Shown here in pieces: positions 37,820 to 45,776 of a stretch of DNA of 64,000 bases (its first letter is position 1; every line of letters begins with the position of its first letter). Location of the stretch: NCBI RefSeq assembly GCF_022496765.1, contig NZ_VANV01000005.1, forward strand, positions 1 through 64,000, read 5' to 3'. The translations under genes were made by a program, and so were the position numbers. Source of the stretch: Acidaminobacter sp. JC074. Lineage in GTDB: Bacteria; Bacillota; Clostridia; Peptostreptococcales; Acidaminobacteraceae. The notes under the pieces are model-generated. The model was not told the origin of the DNA. It made no database searches and was given only the letters and a program-made list of their open reading frames with translations.

Positions 37820-37887
37820 ATACTATCCTCATTCACTACAAAAAAAACACCCTATGGCTATTTATCCTTATTTGGACTTATTTAGCA
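37820..37887 (-). promoter_or_regulatory. Repeat-box promoter E (giant SLH gene)
   Basis: ATTTATC (37860), ATTTGGA (37870) and ATTTAGC (37880), as read on the plus strand, repeat every 10 bp, so the outer pair keeps the 20-bp period. TAGTAT on the minus strand at 37820-37825 is at the expected -10 distance; TATGAT at 37817-37822 is a better match three bases off. Confidence 0.55.
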
Positions 37888-37936
37888 CATATAGAGTGTA
37901 ATTGACCATTGCACATTTTATGTCAAACTAAAAAAA

Positions 37937-37956
37937 CACCTGCTACTTGGCAGATG
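37937..37956 (-). terminator. Terminator of the response regulator/SLH operon
   Basis: CACCTGC/GCAGATG stem (one G-U pair in RNA) with a six-base loop, followed by TTTTTTT on the minus strand. It overlaps the end of the small SLH gene. Confidence 0.7.
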
Positions 37957-38818
37957 CTTGTATATGCAAATATAATGGATTTGTAAAGTCTACGTCTGTA
38001 AAATATTGACCCGATGTTTGAATTTTTCTAGAAGACATATAGTTGATGATTTTAACAACTTCTTCTCTCTTTAAAAAGCTTTCCGGTTCAAATTGGTCTG
38101 TAAAAACCATCATGGCACCAGAGTTTATAGCATGGTAAACCATAACATTCTCTGTATCGACTAAGTCTACCTTGTCGGTCAAGAGATCAAGCATCATATA
38201 GTCAGAATATCTATAGATAACCTGTGCCATCATTTCTTTAGTGATATAAGCATCAGGGGATATCTCCTCCTCTGATGTTTCACTTATAAAACCATAGTCT
38301 GCAGCTTTTAAAAGATAATCTCTTGCCCAGTGATCATCATGTAAATCAATGTATGAATTACCTACTTTTAGTTCCATAGGCATCAGCTCACATAAGATAA
38401 CAGAAAGCTCACCTCTTGTCATAAAGTTTTTCGGTTTAAAGGTGCCATCCGGATAACCAGAAAGATAAGGTTTATTGATGGTTGCCGGACTAAATGGTGT
38501 CAGTTCATTTCCTACAAAATAAACAATCACTTCTGTTTCTCTAATAAAATTACCATTTAAATCACTCACAATCAGCTTGGCATCTCCAAATCTATTGGCA
38601 TAAAGTACATGGTCTTCAATCCTAAGGATTTTGTCATCAGACACTTGATAGTCATAGCCACTTTCCAATTTATAGGACATAAATTCTTCATAAGCTTCAT
38701 TGCCATACTCTAGTTCTATTAAATCATCTGCAAAAACAAAAGAAAACATGGCAAATACAGATGCTATTATTAGCAACTGTAATAATTTCATAACCATGCT
38801 TTTCATTATTTCCTTCAT
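37943..38818 (-). CDS. Small SLH-domain exported protein
   Basis: A 291-residue exported protein: a signal peptide (about 1-30, ending FVFA), a short Ig-like part (about 35-105) and three SLH motifs (about 110-285), of which the first (YLSGYPDGTFKPKNFMTRGEL) is the clearest. Its SLH block resembles that of the giant protein at 31005-37700 more than those of the enzyme partners. The ATG overlaps the TAA of the response-regulator gene by one base (TAATG), so the two are translationally coupled. Linkage of a wall-binding protein to a response regulator suggests a sensor of, or output to, the cell wall. Several Met codons near the start leave the exact N-terminus open. Confidence 0.88.
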   Translation of the reverse strand: MKEIMKSMVMKLLQLLIIASVFAMFSFVFADDLIELEYGNEAYEEFMSYKLESGYDYQVSDDKILRIEDHVLYANRFGDAKLIVSDLNGNFIRETEVIVYFVGNELTPFSPATINKPYLSGYPDGTFKPKNFMTRGELSVILCELMPMELKVGNSYIDLHDDHWARDYLLKAADYGFISETSEEEISPDAYITKEMMAQVIYRYSDYMMLDLLTDKVDLVDTENVMVYHAINSGAMMVFTDQFEPESFLKREEVVKIINYMSSRKIQTSGQYFTDVDFTNPLYLHIQASAK

Positions 38819-39543
38819 TATATTCGACGTCCTTCAAATAACTCGAAAAATTCTTTGTATTTATAACGACTTAGAAGAGCAGTACCTTCTACAGCATCAA
38901 ACTTTATTTCCCATGATCTGTTTTCTAGAACTTCTAAAGAAACAATCTTATTCATATTTACAACAAATGATTGGTATGTCTGGTAAAAACGATCATCCAG
39001 TCTAGTCAAAATTTCCCTGATAGACTCTGTACATTCAAAGCTTTGACTTTCCGTCACAACTCTTACAAACCTTCTGTGCTTTTCAAAATAGATGATATCT
39101 TCAAAAGGCACAATCACCACACCTTTTTTCGTTGAAAAGTTGAGTGATCTTTTCTCAGGTTCATTTTGATCATCGTATTCTAATAATACCCATTCCTGAA
39201 GTACTCTAATAAGTTCTAACTCATCTATTGGCTTTACAATATAAGCAAACGGATGTATTTCAAATGATCTTACAGCATATTTATCATGGGCTGAAATAAC
39301 GATAAAAGAGATGTTCTTTGCAACTCGTGAAATCAGTTTAGCAAAATCAAGACCTAATACTTCTTTTGCCTCATCTAATTCCACATCCAATAACATCAAG
39401 TCAATATGATTGTTTTCAATAACGTCAAGAGCTGCTAGACCATTGTCTACAACAAATAAATTGGATTCTTTTAATGTTCTTTCAACAACAGATGAAACGT
39501 AATCTCTTATTGCTTTGTCATCATCAAGTATTAATATATTCAT
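38818..39543 (-). CDS. LytTR-family response regulator
   Basis: A 241-residue response regulator with a complete receiver domain (about 1-120): the acidic cluster LDDDKA, the phospho-acceptor Asp in LMLLDVEL, and the conserved Lys in YIVKPID. The C-terminal LytTR DNA-binding domain (about 140-238) has RFYQTYQSFVVNMNKIV. Unlike the two other LytTR proteins here, the receiver retains the phosphorylation residues. The partner kinase is not adjacent; the GHKL kinase at 29591-30388 is a candidate. It is translationally coupled to the small SLH gene. A half match to the repeat box lies upstream (about 39596) but without the second copy. Confidence 0.92.
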   Translation of the reverse strand: MNILILDDDKAIRDYVSSVVERTLKESNLFVVDNGLAALDVIENNHIDLMLLDVELDEAKEVLGLDFAKLISRVAKNISFIVISAHDKYAVRSFEIHPFAYIVKPIDELELIRVLQEWVLLEYDDQNEPEKRSLNFSTKKGVVIVPFEDIIYFEKHRRFVRVVTESQSFECTESIREILTRLDDRFYQTYQSFVVNMNKIVSLEVLENRSWEIKFDAVEGTALLSRYKYKEFFELFEGRRI

Positions 39544-39633
39544 CTACCCTCTCCTATACTTATAGTTTACATGAACTACTGAAAAATGAAAAGTCACTCA
39601 GCCAATAATGAACACTTTAAGGTATTAAAAAGA

Positions 39634-39649
39634 CTGGTAAAACTACCAG
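39634..39649 (-). terminator. Terminator of the LCP gene pair
   Basis: CTGGTA/TACCAG stem with a four-base loop, followed by TCTTTTTAATA on the minus strand, at the end of the second LCP gene. Confidence 0.75.
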
Positions 39650-39650
39650 C

Positions 39651-40646
39651 CTATTCTTCATTGTTTGCAAAATCATCTTCCATTTGAAAACCATAGATTT
39701 CTTTTAGAAGATCCAGTGTCGCATCTTCGTCTTGATAGAAATATCTATAATCAGCTTCACCTGGTAATGAGTAACGTCTTACTTCATTAAAATCATATGA
39801 TACCAAATCAGAACCATAAAATAGAATATCTTCTTTGGTTAAGTCTGTTCTAACGTAGTCATAACAGACATCAATGACTTTTGTGATATTAAGACCAAAT
39901 GATTTCTTTACCACTTTTAAAATGAAATCTTGTTGTCTTTGTGTTCTTGCTAAATCACTATCACCTTTACCATCGTTGTTCTTTCTCCAACGAATATAAC
40001 CCATGGCTTGATCACCCGTCAGTGTTTGACTACCCGCATTTAAATGAACATGCAGTTCTGGCTTAGCGTAAGGATCATCATAGTTCATATCAAAAGGTAC
40101 ATTGACATTGATACCACCTAATGTATCAACGATGGCAATTAAGCCCCAGTAGTTAACCTTTACATAATAGTGAATCGGTACACCAAGGATATCTTCAATG
40201 GCTTGACGTTGATTGTCTGCACCACCCATATCTCCTGGGAAACAAAATACTGCATTGATCTTATCTTGACCTTGTGCTGTCATACCTTCAACTTCATGTT
40301 TGGTGTCTCTCGGTACTGTTAACATAACAATGTCTTCTTCTGTTTTTGAATATGATAAAAATATCAGTGTGTCTGCACGGTAACCATCTGTACCGAATAA
40401 CAAGACATTCACTCGGTCAGAATCGTCAATGCATTCTTGCCATAACTCTTCTTCTGTTTTAACAGGTTCTTCAATCACTTCTACAACAGGATCTGGATCA
40501 GGAAGCTCTACTACCACTTCCTCTACAGGATCTTCTCGTCTTTCATGAGAAGGCACGTAAGTCGCTTTAAACATAGCGTAGGCACCTGCTGATAAGAGTA
40601 TAAAGATTAGCAAGAGAATGCCTAATACTTTAAAAAACTTTTTCAT
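39651..40646 (-). CDS. LytR-CpsA-Psr family cell-wall ligase (second copy)
   Basis: A 331-residue membrane-anchored enzyme of the LCP family, which attaches polymers carried on a lipid to peptidoglycan. An N-terminal membrane anchor (about 1-27) and a Pro/Glu/Val-rich linker (about 35-65) lead to the LCP domain. Its motifs are visible: NVLLFGTDGYRADT, LTVPRDT, INAVF, VNYWGLIAIVDTLGGI and YIRWRKNNDGKGDSDLART. It follows a paralogous LCP gene by one base and was probably duplicated from it. Such enzymes could attach the secondary polymer that SLH motifs bind; that is inference. Confidence 0.93.
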   Translation of the reverse strand: MKKFFKVLGILLLIFILLSAGAYAMFKATYVPSHERREDPVEEVVVELPDPDPVVEVIEEPVKTEEELWQECIDDSDRVNVLLFGTDGYRADTLIFLSYSKTEEDIVMLTVPRDTKHEVEGMTAQGQDKINAVFCFPGDMGGADNQRQAIEDILGVPIHYYVKVNYWGLIAIVDTLGGINVNVPFDMNYDDPYAKPELHVHLNAGSQTLTGDQAMGYIRWRKNNDGKGDSDLARTQRQQDFILKVVKKSFGLNITKVIDVCYDYVRTDLTKEDILFYGSDLVSYDFNEVRRYSLPGEADYRYFYQDEDATLDLLKEIYGFQMEDDFANNEE

Positions 40647-40647
40647 C

Positions 40648-41649
40648 TTATTGTCCTTTACTATAAATCTCTACAAGCAACTTCTCAATTGCTGCAGGAT
40701 CTCCTATAAAATAACTAGACTTTGGTGGTGCTTCTCCTGGTAAATCGTGTGTTACAATATTTTCTGTTGACATGCCAATGGCATCATCTGCATAAGAGAT
40801 GGCTAAATTGGCAGCAATATCAGTCTGTACATATTGGATACCTGTGCTAACAACAGCAGGTAACTTTAAACTCATTGACTTCTTAATAGCTTTTTTGATG
40901 AAGTCTTGCATTCTATCAATTCTCGGTAAATCACCTGTTGATGTAATGTCATCATTGTTTTGACGCCATCTTAAATAATCAACTGCATTTTTACCATCTA
41001 ATACTTGTTGACCTGCTTTGATATCTATATGAAGTTCTGGTTCAGCCCAAACATCATCATATTTCATATCAAAAGGTACATTCACTTCAATACCACCTAA
41101 AGTATCTACAACTGCTGCTGCACCATTGTAGTTAAACTTTACATAATAATGAACTGGCACACCAAGCATATTAGAAATTTCCTGTTTCAGTCCTAAAGAA
41201 CCACCCTTTTCACCAGCATGGCCGTAAACCGCATTGATTTTCTTATGGTCTGCTCTTTCAGTATAACCTTCTACCAACCAATAAGTGTCTCTTGGAATAG
41301 AGATGATATCCACTAACTGGTCTGATGGATCAAAACTTGCAAACATGATTGTATCTGCTCTAGAACCATCATGTGCAAATACTACAAAATTTACTCTGTC
41401 ACTTTCTTCTACTAATAACTCAAGTGGTGATTTTTTTATTTCTTCTACAACTGTTTCTGTAGGCTTTTCATCTTCCTTAGTTGGCTCTTCGTCTTCACCT
41501 GGTAAAGAGAAGTCTTGCTCAACAGTTTCTGGCATAGCCACAACTGCTTGATCAATCTCAGCATCTTTAATCATGAACTTCCAAACACCTGCAAATAAAA
41601 GTGTGAAGCCGACCAAACATAAGACAAACAATTTTATATAAAATTTCAT
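40648..41649 (-). CDS. LytR-CpsA-Psr family cell-wall ligase (first copy)
   Basis: A 333-residue LCP protein, paralogue of the one directly downstream. It has an N-terminal membrane segment (about 5-25), a Glu/Pro-rich linker, and an outer LCP domain with NFVVFAHDGSRADT, ISIPRDT, KINAVYG, YNGAAAVVDTLGGI and YLRWRQNND. AAGGAACG precedes the ATG. It is the first gene of the pair, with divergent transcription from the EamA transporter. The spacing, one base before the next start, shows a single mRNA. Confidence 0.93.
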   Translation of the reverse strand: MKFYIKLFVLCLVGFTLLFAGVWKFMIKDAEIDQAVVAMPETVEQDFSLPGEDEEPTKEDEKPTETVVEEIKKSPLELLVEESDRVNFVVFAHDGSRADTIMFASFDPSDQLVDIISIPRDTYWLVEGYTERADHKKINAVYGHAGEKGGSLGLKQEISNMLGVPVHYYVKFNYNGAAAVVDTLGGIEVNVPFDMKYDDVWAEPELHIDIKAGQQVLDGKNAVDYLRWRQNNDDITSTGDLPRIDRMQDFIKKAIKKSMSLKLPAVVSTGIQYVQTDIAANLAISYADDAIGMSTENIVTHDLPGEAPPKSSYFIGDPAAIEKLLVEIYSKGQ

Positions 41650-41749
41650 TACTTTCGTTCCTTTCTATTGACATACGTCCCTATCATAATACCACAAAAT
41701 GCATATTGTGAAATTACAAAATCATTACATTTCATAACAATTTAATATC

Positions 41750-41777
41750 TTGTAATTTCTTATCACTCTGTTATAAT
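41750..41777 (+). promoter_or_regulatory. Promoter of the EamA transporter gene
   Basis: TTGTAA (41750-41755), a 16-bp spacer and a perfect TATAAT (41772-41777), about 50 bp before the start codon. Confidence 0.65.
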
Positions 41778-41827
41778 ACATGTGACTAAGGTAGTTTGAC
41801 TGCCTCAGCTAGAGAAAGAGAGTAAAA

Positions 41828-42685
41828 ATGAGCGATACAAACAAACGAAAAGGTATTTTGCTGATTATATTAGCAGCTTTGTTTTTCTCCCTTATGGCTA
41901 CGACGGTAAAATCGGTCAATGAGTTCCCTTTGATTCAAAAAGTTTTCTTTAGAAACTTCATCGGGGTCTTGATTTTATCCTTCTATGTTATAAGAGATAA
42001 AAGCATTTTAAAGGTTCAAAATAAAAAACTTATGGCCGGCAGATGTGCTTTTGGCTTAACAGGTGTTTTCTTATATTATTGGTCACTCAGTCTTCTAAAC
42101 TTATCGGAAGCAGTTGTTATCAATAAGTTATCACCCTTCTTTGTTATCATATTAGGTGGTATCTTCTTAAAGGAAAAAATCAGAACAAGTCAGATTTTTG
42201 CAGTGCTAGTTGCCTTGGCTGGTATTGTGGTTCTATTAAGACCACAAATGAATGTAGATATACTACCTGCTATGGTAGGTCTTTTGGGTGCAGTTGCTGC
42301 AGCAGCAGCCTATACAATCATTAGAGAACTTAGACACACTGACGGTCCAATGACCATCGTCTTTTACTTCTGTTTAAGTTCAACCATCATCACAGCACCT
42401 ATTATGATAAGTCAATTTGTTATGCCAACCCTGACTGAGCTTTTACTACTGTGTTTAATTGGTGTCTTTGCATTGATTGCACAACTACTTATGACCAATG
42501 CCTACAGATATGCACCAGCTTCTCAGCTGTCTATCTATACCTATATGAACATCATCTTCTCATCACTATGGGGTGTGATATTCTGGAGTGAGTCTTTATC
42601 AACAACCTTCCTATTAGGTGCAGGACTTATTATATTTGCAGGTTTTATCAATTTCTATACAGCAACTAAAAATGTAGCCAAATAA
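41828..42685 (+). CDS. EamA/DMT-family membrane transporter
   Basis: A 285-residue membrane protein with about ten hydrophobic segments in two EamA repeats, the plan of drug/metabolite transporters. Family features include LSLLNLSEAVVINKLSPFF in the first repeat, LKEKI at its end, and a second repeat ending with ILFWSES-like and GAGLIIFAG-like sequence (here VIFWSES and GAGLIIFAG). The substrate is unknown. GAGAG precedes the ATG. A hairpin terminator follows, so it may be a single-gene unit. Confidence 0.9.
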   Translation: MSDTNKRKGILLIILAALFFSLMATTVKSVNEFPLIQKVFFRNFIGVLILSFYVIRDKSILKVQNKKLMAGRCAFGLTGVFLYYWSLSLLNLSEAVVINKLSPFFVIILGGIFLKEKIRTSQIFAVLVALAGIVVLLRPQMNVDILPAMVGLLGAVAAAAAYTIIRELRHTDGPMTIVFYFCLSSTIITAPIMISQFVMPTLTELLLLCLIGVFALIAQLLMTNAYRYAPASQLSIYTYMNIIFSSLWGVIFWSESLSTTFLLGAGLIIFAGFINFYTATKNVAK

Positions 42686-42707
42686 AGTACTTGGGTACTT
42701 TTTTTGT
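42684..42707 (+). terminator. Terminator of the EamA transporter gene
   Basis: AAAGTAC/GTACTTT stem with a four-base loop, followed by a T-tract. It lies just ahead of the ribosome-binding site of the phosphatase gene. Confidence 0.75.
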
Positions 42708-42719
42708 AAGGAGAAGACC

Positions 42720-43835
42720 ATGACAAAATCATCATTTTGGAAACTTATCAATACCTACTGGAAAGACATGAACAATGACCTCTTATTAGAGAGCGATTCA
42801 AAGGAAAGGTTTGACTTTAACAAATCTCTCCTTAAAGATGTTTTAAAAATACACCAATCAGAAAAAGAAAATGGCCTTGAAAATATCATAAAAGACATTG
42901 ATACAAAGTCACTTAGGGGAAAAATCAGTGGTTGCTACTCTTATAAAGATCTTTACTTTTTAGATGACAACTGCGATTACTATTTTGTGGGGGACATTCA
43001 TTCAGATGCCTTCATACTAGAACACCTATTGGATTCTATCGAATTTTTTGAAAAAGTAGATAAAAAGCTTCCTTTTAAAGTTGTTTTCTTAGGCGACTAT
43101 GTGGACAGGGGTAAAAATCATTTAAAGACCTTAAATATCTTACTCCTTCTAAAAAAACATTTCCCGGAAAATATTTACCTTCTAATGGGCAATCATGATA
43201 TTGGCAAGATTGAAAATGGGGAAGTCACACTCTACCTTAAAAAGGTAGAAGAAGATATGGATTACTTCTACATCTATTTAAACCATCTGCATCAAAACCA
43301 TAAAGATTTTGACGATGAGCTCTTAGACCTATATATGACCTTTATGAACACCTTAAATGTGGCAGCCTTTATTTTAACAGACAAGGTAACCATCAAGGCT
43401 GTTCATGGTGGTATTCCAAGACCATTAGATGATCAGTTCTTCTATATCTCAGATTACGGTCAACTGACAGACTTGACTCTTGATCATGAAGAAACCAGAA
43501 TCAGAGACTGTATTCTATGGTCTGATCCTTCTATACAAGACAAGAAAACACCACATACAGGCAAGCGTTTTAAATTTTATGAAGACCAGCTGATCAACTA
43601 CTTAAAACATATGAACATTGACCTAGTTGTCAGAGGCCACCAGGCCATAGAGATGGGCCATCTACCTCTTTTTGATAAGATTCATACCATCTTCTCATCA
43701 GGTTATGTCAACAAAGGTGATGAAAACATCAACACCGATACAGCTTATGATTTTATTCCGCCTAAGGTCTTGCACCTAGACGTAAAAAAAGGACTTCCAC
43801 TGAAAGTCCTAGACATTAAGCTCAACAATCATTAA
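42720..43835 (+). CDS. PPP-type metallophosphatase (calcineurin-like)
   Basis: A 371-residue cytoplasmic phosphoesterase. The metal-binding motifs of PPP-type Ser/Thr phosphatases are present in order: GDIHSD (about 96), GDYVDRG (about 127), GNHD (about 159), VHGG (about 224) and RGHQ (about 302). The GDYVDRG form is typical of protein phosphatases, but the substrate is not known from sequence. AAGGAG precedes the ATG. Its 3' end overlaps the convergent lspA gene by 27 bases. Protein kinase-like genes with lost catalytic residues occur 17-23 kb away; any link is speculative. Confidence 0.88.
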   Translation: MTKSSFWKLINTYWKDMNNDLLLESDSKERFDFNKSLLKDVLKIHQSEKENGLENIIKDIDTKSLRGKISGCYSYKDLYFLDDNCDYYFVGDIHSDAFILEHLLDSIEFFEKVDKKLPFKVVFLGDYVDRGKNHLKTLNILLLLKKHFPENIYLLMGNHDIGKIENGEVTLYLKKVEEDMDYFYIYLNHLHQNHKDFDDELLDLYMTFMNTLNVAAFILTDKVTIKAVHGGIPRPLDDQFFYISDYGQLTDLTLDHEETRIRDCILWSDPSIQDKKTPHTGKRFKFYEDQLINYLKHMNIDLVVRGHQAIEMGHLPLFDKIHTIFSSGYVNKGDENINTDTAYDFIPPKVLHLDVKKGLPLKVLDIKLNNH

Positions 43836-44225
43836 GAGTAAGCAACCCATAATGACGAAGAAATCTGCTATATTAAAATATGGCAGTTTTTTTATTTTAA
43901 ATGAATAAAAGTCAACGACATAGCCTCTAGTAAACCGGTCAAGCACATTACCCATGCCACCACCGATGATGGTTATGAGTGCAAATCTGTGAAGCCAGTC
44001 ACTTGACGTTAAAAATAGATAAGAAACGATGACCAAAAGGACCACTGAAAACCACTTTATAAGCCATGGCTTTTTTCTCATAAAACCCATGGCGCCGCCA
44101 TAGTTTTTTACATAAAGAAATATCATAGGCCCAAAGGTCTTTCTAGGTTGATTCATTAACTTTTTTACGGCTATATACTTTGTAACCTGATCAAGGGCTA
44201 CTATAAAAAACATCCAAATAATCAT
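43809..44225 (-). CDS. lspA: Lipoprotein signal peptidase II
   Basis: A 138-residue membrane aspartyl protease that cleaves signal peptides from lipoproteins. Four membrane segments are seen. The family motifs are present: DQVTKYIA (about 11), NYGGAMGF, GGGMGNVLDRFTRGYVVDF with the first catalytic Asp, and YFNIADFF with the second. It is a little shorter than most LspA proteins (150-170), mainly at the N-terminus. It lies 3 bp after the cardiolipin synthase gene, in an operon that also encodes a lipoprotein (46607-48037), a likely substrate. The 3' end overlaps the convergent phosphatase gene. Confidence 0.88.
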   Translation of the reverse strand: MIIWMFFIVALDQVTKYIAVKKLMNQPRKTFGPMIFLYVKNYGGAMGFMRKKPWLIKWFSVVLLVIVSYLFLTSSDWLHRFALITIIGGGMGNVLDRFTRGYVVDFYSFKIKKLPYFNIADFFVIMGCLLLMIVELNV

Positions 44226-44228
44226 ATA

Positions 44229-45773
44229 TTACTGAAGTGGTGATACCAATCTACCAAACACTTCTAACACCTTTCTATAGAATTTTCTCTTTTTAAACTC
44301 TTCAAGTACAATCTTCTCTGACCGTCTTAAGTCTTCTTCGAAGTCATTTCTTAAATCACTGACAACTGATTCATCGTAGATAAAGGCATTGACCTCAAAA
44401 TTAAGTTCCATAGACCGAATATCTAGATTGGCTGTACCAACTGATGCACACACACCATCAACTAAGAGTGACTTGGCATGTATAAATCCACCCTTGTAAG
44501 CATAGATCTTAACCTTATTTTCAAGCAGGTTTTCAATATAAGACTGGTTGGCCCAGTAAACCATAAAGTGGTCTGCCACATCCGGTATAATGATTTTTAC
44601 ATCCACCCCACTCAAGGCAGCTGTTTTTATGGCAACAAGTAGAGCATCTTCCGGTACCAGATAAGGTGACGTGATACATATGCTTTTTTTAGCAGAGGCA
44701 ATCATCTTAAAGAAGCCCTGCATAATCACATGTTTGTCAGAGTCAGGACCTGAGCTGACAATCTGCATCAAGGTCTGTCTTTCAATGTTTTGTGGTGGAT
44801 AATGCTTATCCAAAGATTCAATGTGGCCACCTGAGAAGACCCAGTCATCTAAGAAGATATTATTAAGGGCATAAACCGATTCACCCTTTAACATAAGATG
44901 GGTATCACGCCAGTAGCCAAAGTATTCTTTTTTGCCCACATATTCATCACCAATATTAAGACCACCAACAAAGCCCACCTGACCATCAATGGTAACGATT
45001 TTTCTATGGTTTCTATAGTTAAAGTTTCTAGAAGCAAAGGGCGTCAGCACCGGTAAAAAGGCTCTGACATTCACACCTGCTTCTGAAAGCTCATTTTTAT
45101 AGGTTTGTGATAATTTCCAAGAACCAACGGCATCGTATAAGAAGTTGACCTCTATACCTTGTTTGGCTTTTTCTATAAGGACGTCTTTAAAGCGATTGCC
45201 CAAATCATCTTCCTTTATAATAAAGAACATGAAGTTAATGACAGACTGAGCTTTTTCTAGTTCTTCTAACATGACCATAAATGTAATGGCCCCATCTGCC
45301 ATCACCTTGACCTTGTTCTTAAGTAAAAGTCTTGATTCAGAGTTAGACTGCAAGAGTTGAATCAAGGTCTTGGATAAATCATCTACATCCCGGTCTAGGG
45401 TATCTAGCCATTCAATGTCTCTTCTCGACATATCTTCAAGCCATTTAGGATAATCATCCATACGCTTATGCTTTACACGGTAGGACTTCCTAAAAGACCG
45501 ACCAAAGGTCAAGTAAAAGACCAGACCCACACCAGGAAATAAAACCAGAACCAAAAGCCAAGAAATCATTCTCTGAGGGTTTCTTTTTTCAAGAAATACC
45601 AGTATAACTGCTGCAACGACGTAGAAATTAAAAACAAAGCCGAATACAGACTTAATCTGTAAAAACAGCTTTGTATTAAAGACATCAAGAAAAACCAACA
45701 CAATGACTGCGATGGCAATGATTAAAACAGGTGCTATAAATATTAAGGCGCCAGTCTTTCTCTTTCTTGTCAT
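44229..45773 (-). CDS. cls: Cardiolipin synthase (phospholipase D family)
   Basis: A 514-residue membrane enzyme that joins two phosphatidylglycerol molecules to make cardiolipin. Two N-terminal membrane segments (about 10-65) with the EKRNPQRMISWLLVL pattern of the family are followed by two phospholipase D modules, each with an HKD motif: NHRKIVTIDGQVGFVGGLNIG (about 255) and HAKSLLVDGVCASVGTANLD (about 430). Length is typical. It lies between the DegV and lspA genes with gaps of 3 bp on both sides. Confidence 0.95.
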   Translation of the reverse strand: MTRKRKTGALIFIAPVLIIAIAVIVLVFLDVFNTKLFLQIKSVFGFVFNFYVVAAVILVFLEKRNPQRMISWLLVLVLFPGVGLVFYLTFGRSFRKSYRVKHKRMDDYPKWLEDMSRRDIEWLDTLDRDVDDLSKTLIQLLQSNSESRLLLKNKVKVMADGAITFMVMLEELEKAQSVINFMFFIIKEDDLGNRFKDVLIEKAKQGIEVNFLYDAVGSWKLSQTYKNELSEAGVNVRAFLPVLTPFASRNFNYRNHRKIVTIDGQVGFVGGLNIGDEYVGKKEYFGYWRDTHLMLKGESVYALNNIFLDDWVFSGGHIESLDKHYPPQNIERQTLMQIVSSGPDSDKHVIMQGFFKMIASAKKSICITSPYLVPEDALLVAIKTAALSGVDVKIIIPDVADHFMVYWANQSYIENLLENKVKIYAYKGGFIHAKSLLVDGVCASVGTANLDIRSMELNFEVNAFIYDESVVSDLRNDFEEDLRRSEKIVLEEFKKRKFYRKVLEVFGRLVSPLQ

Positions 45774-45776
45774 ATT

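Noticed and set aside
39560..39620. A sixth repeat-box promoter upstream of the response-regulator gene
   Set aside because: One partial match (ACTCAGCC at 39596) is present, but no second copy is seen at 20 bp and the -10 is off by about two bases.
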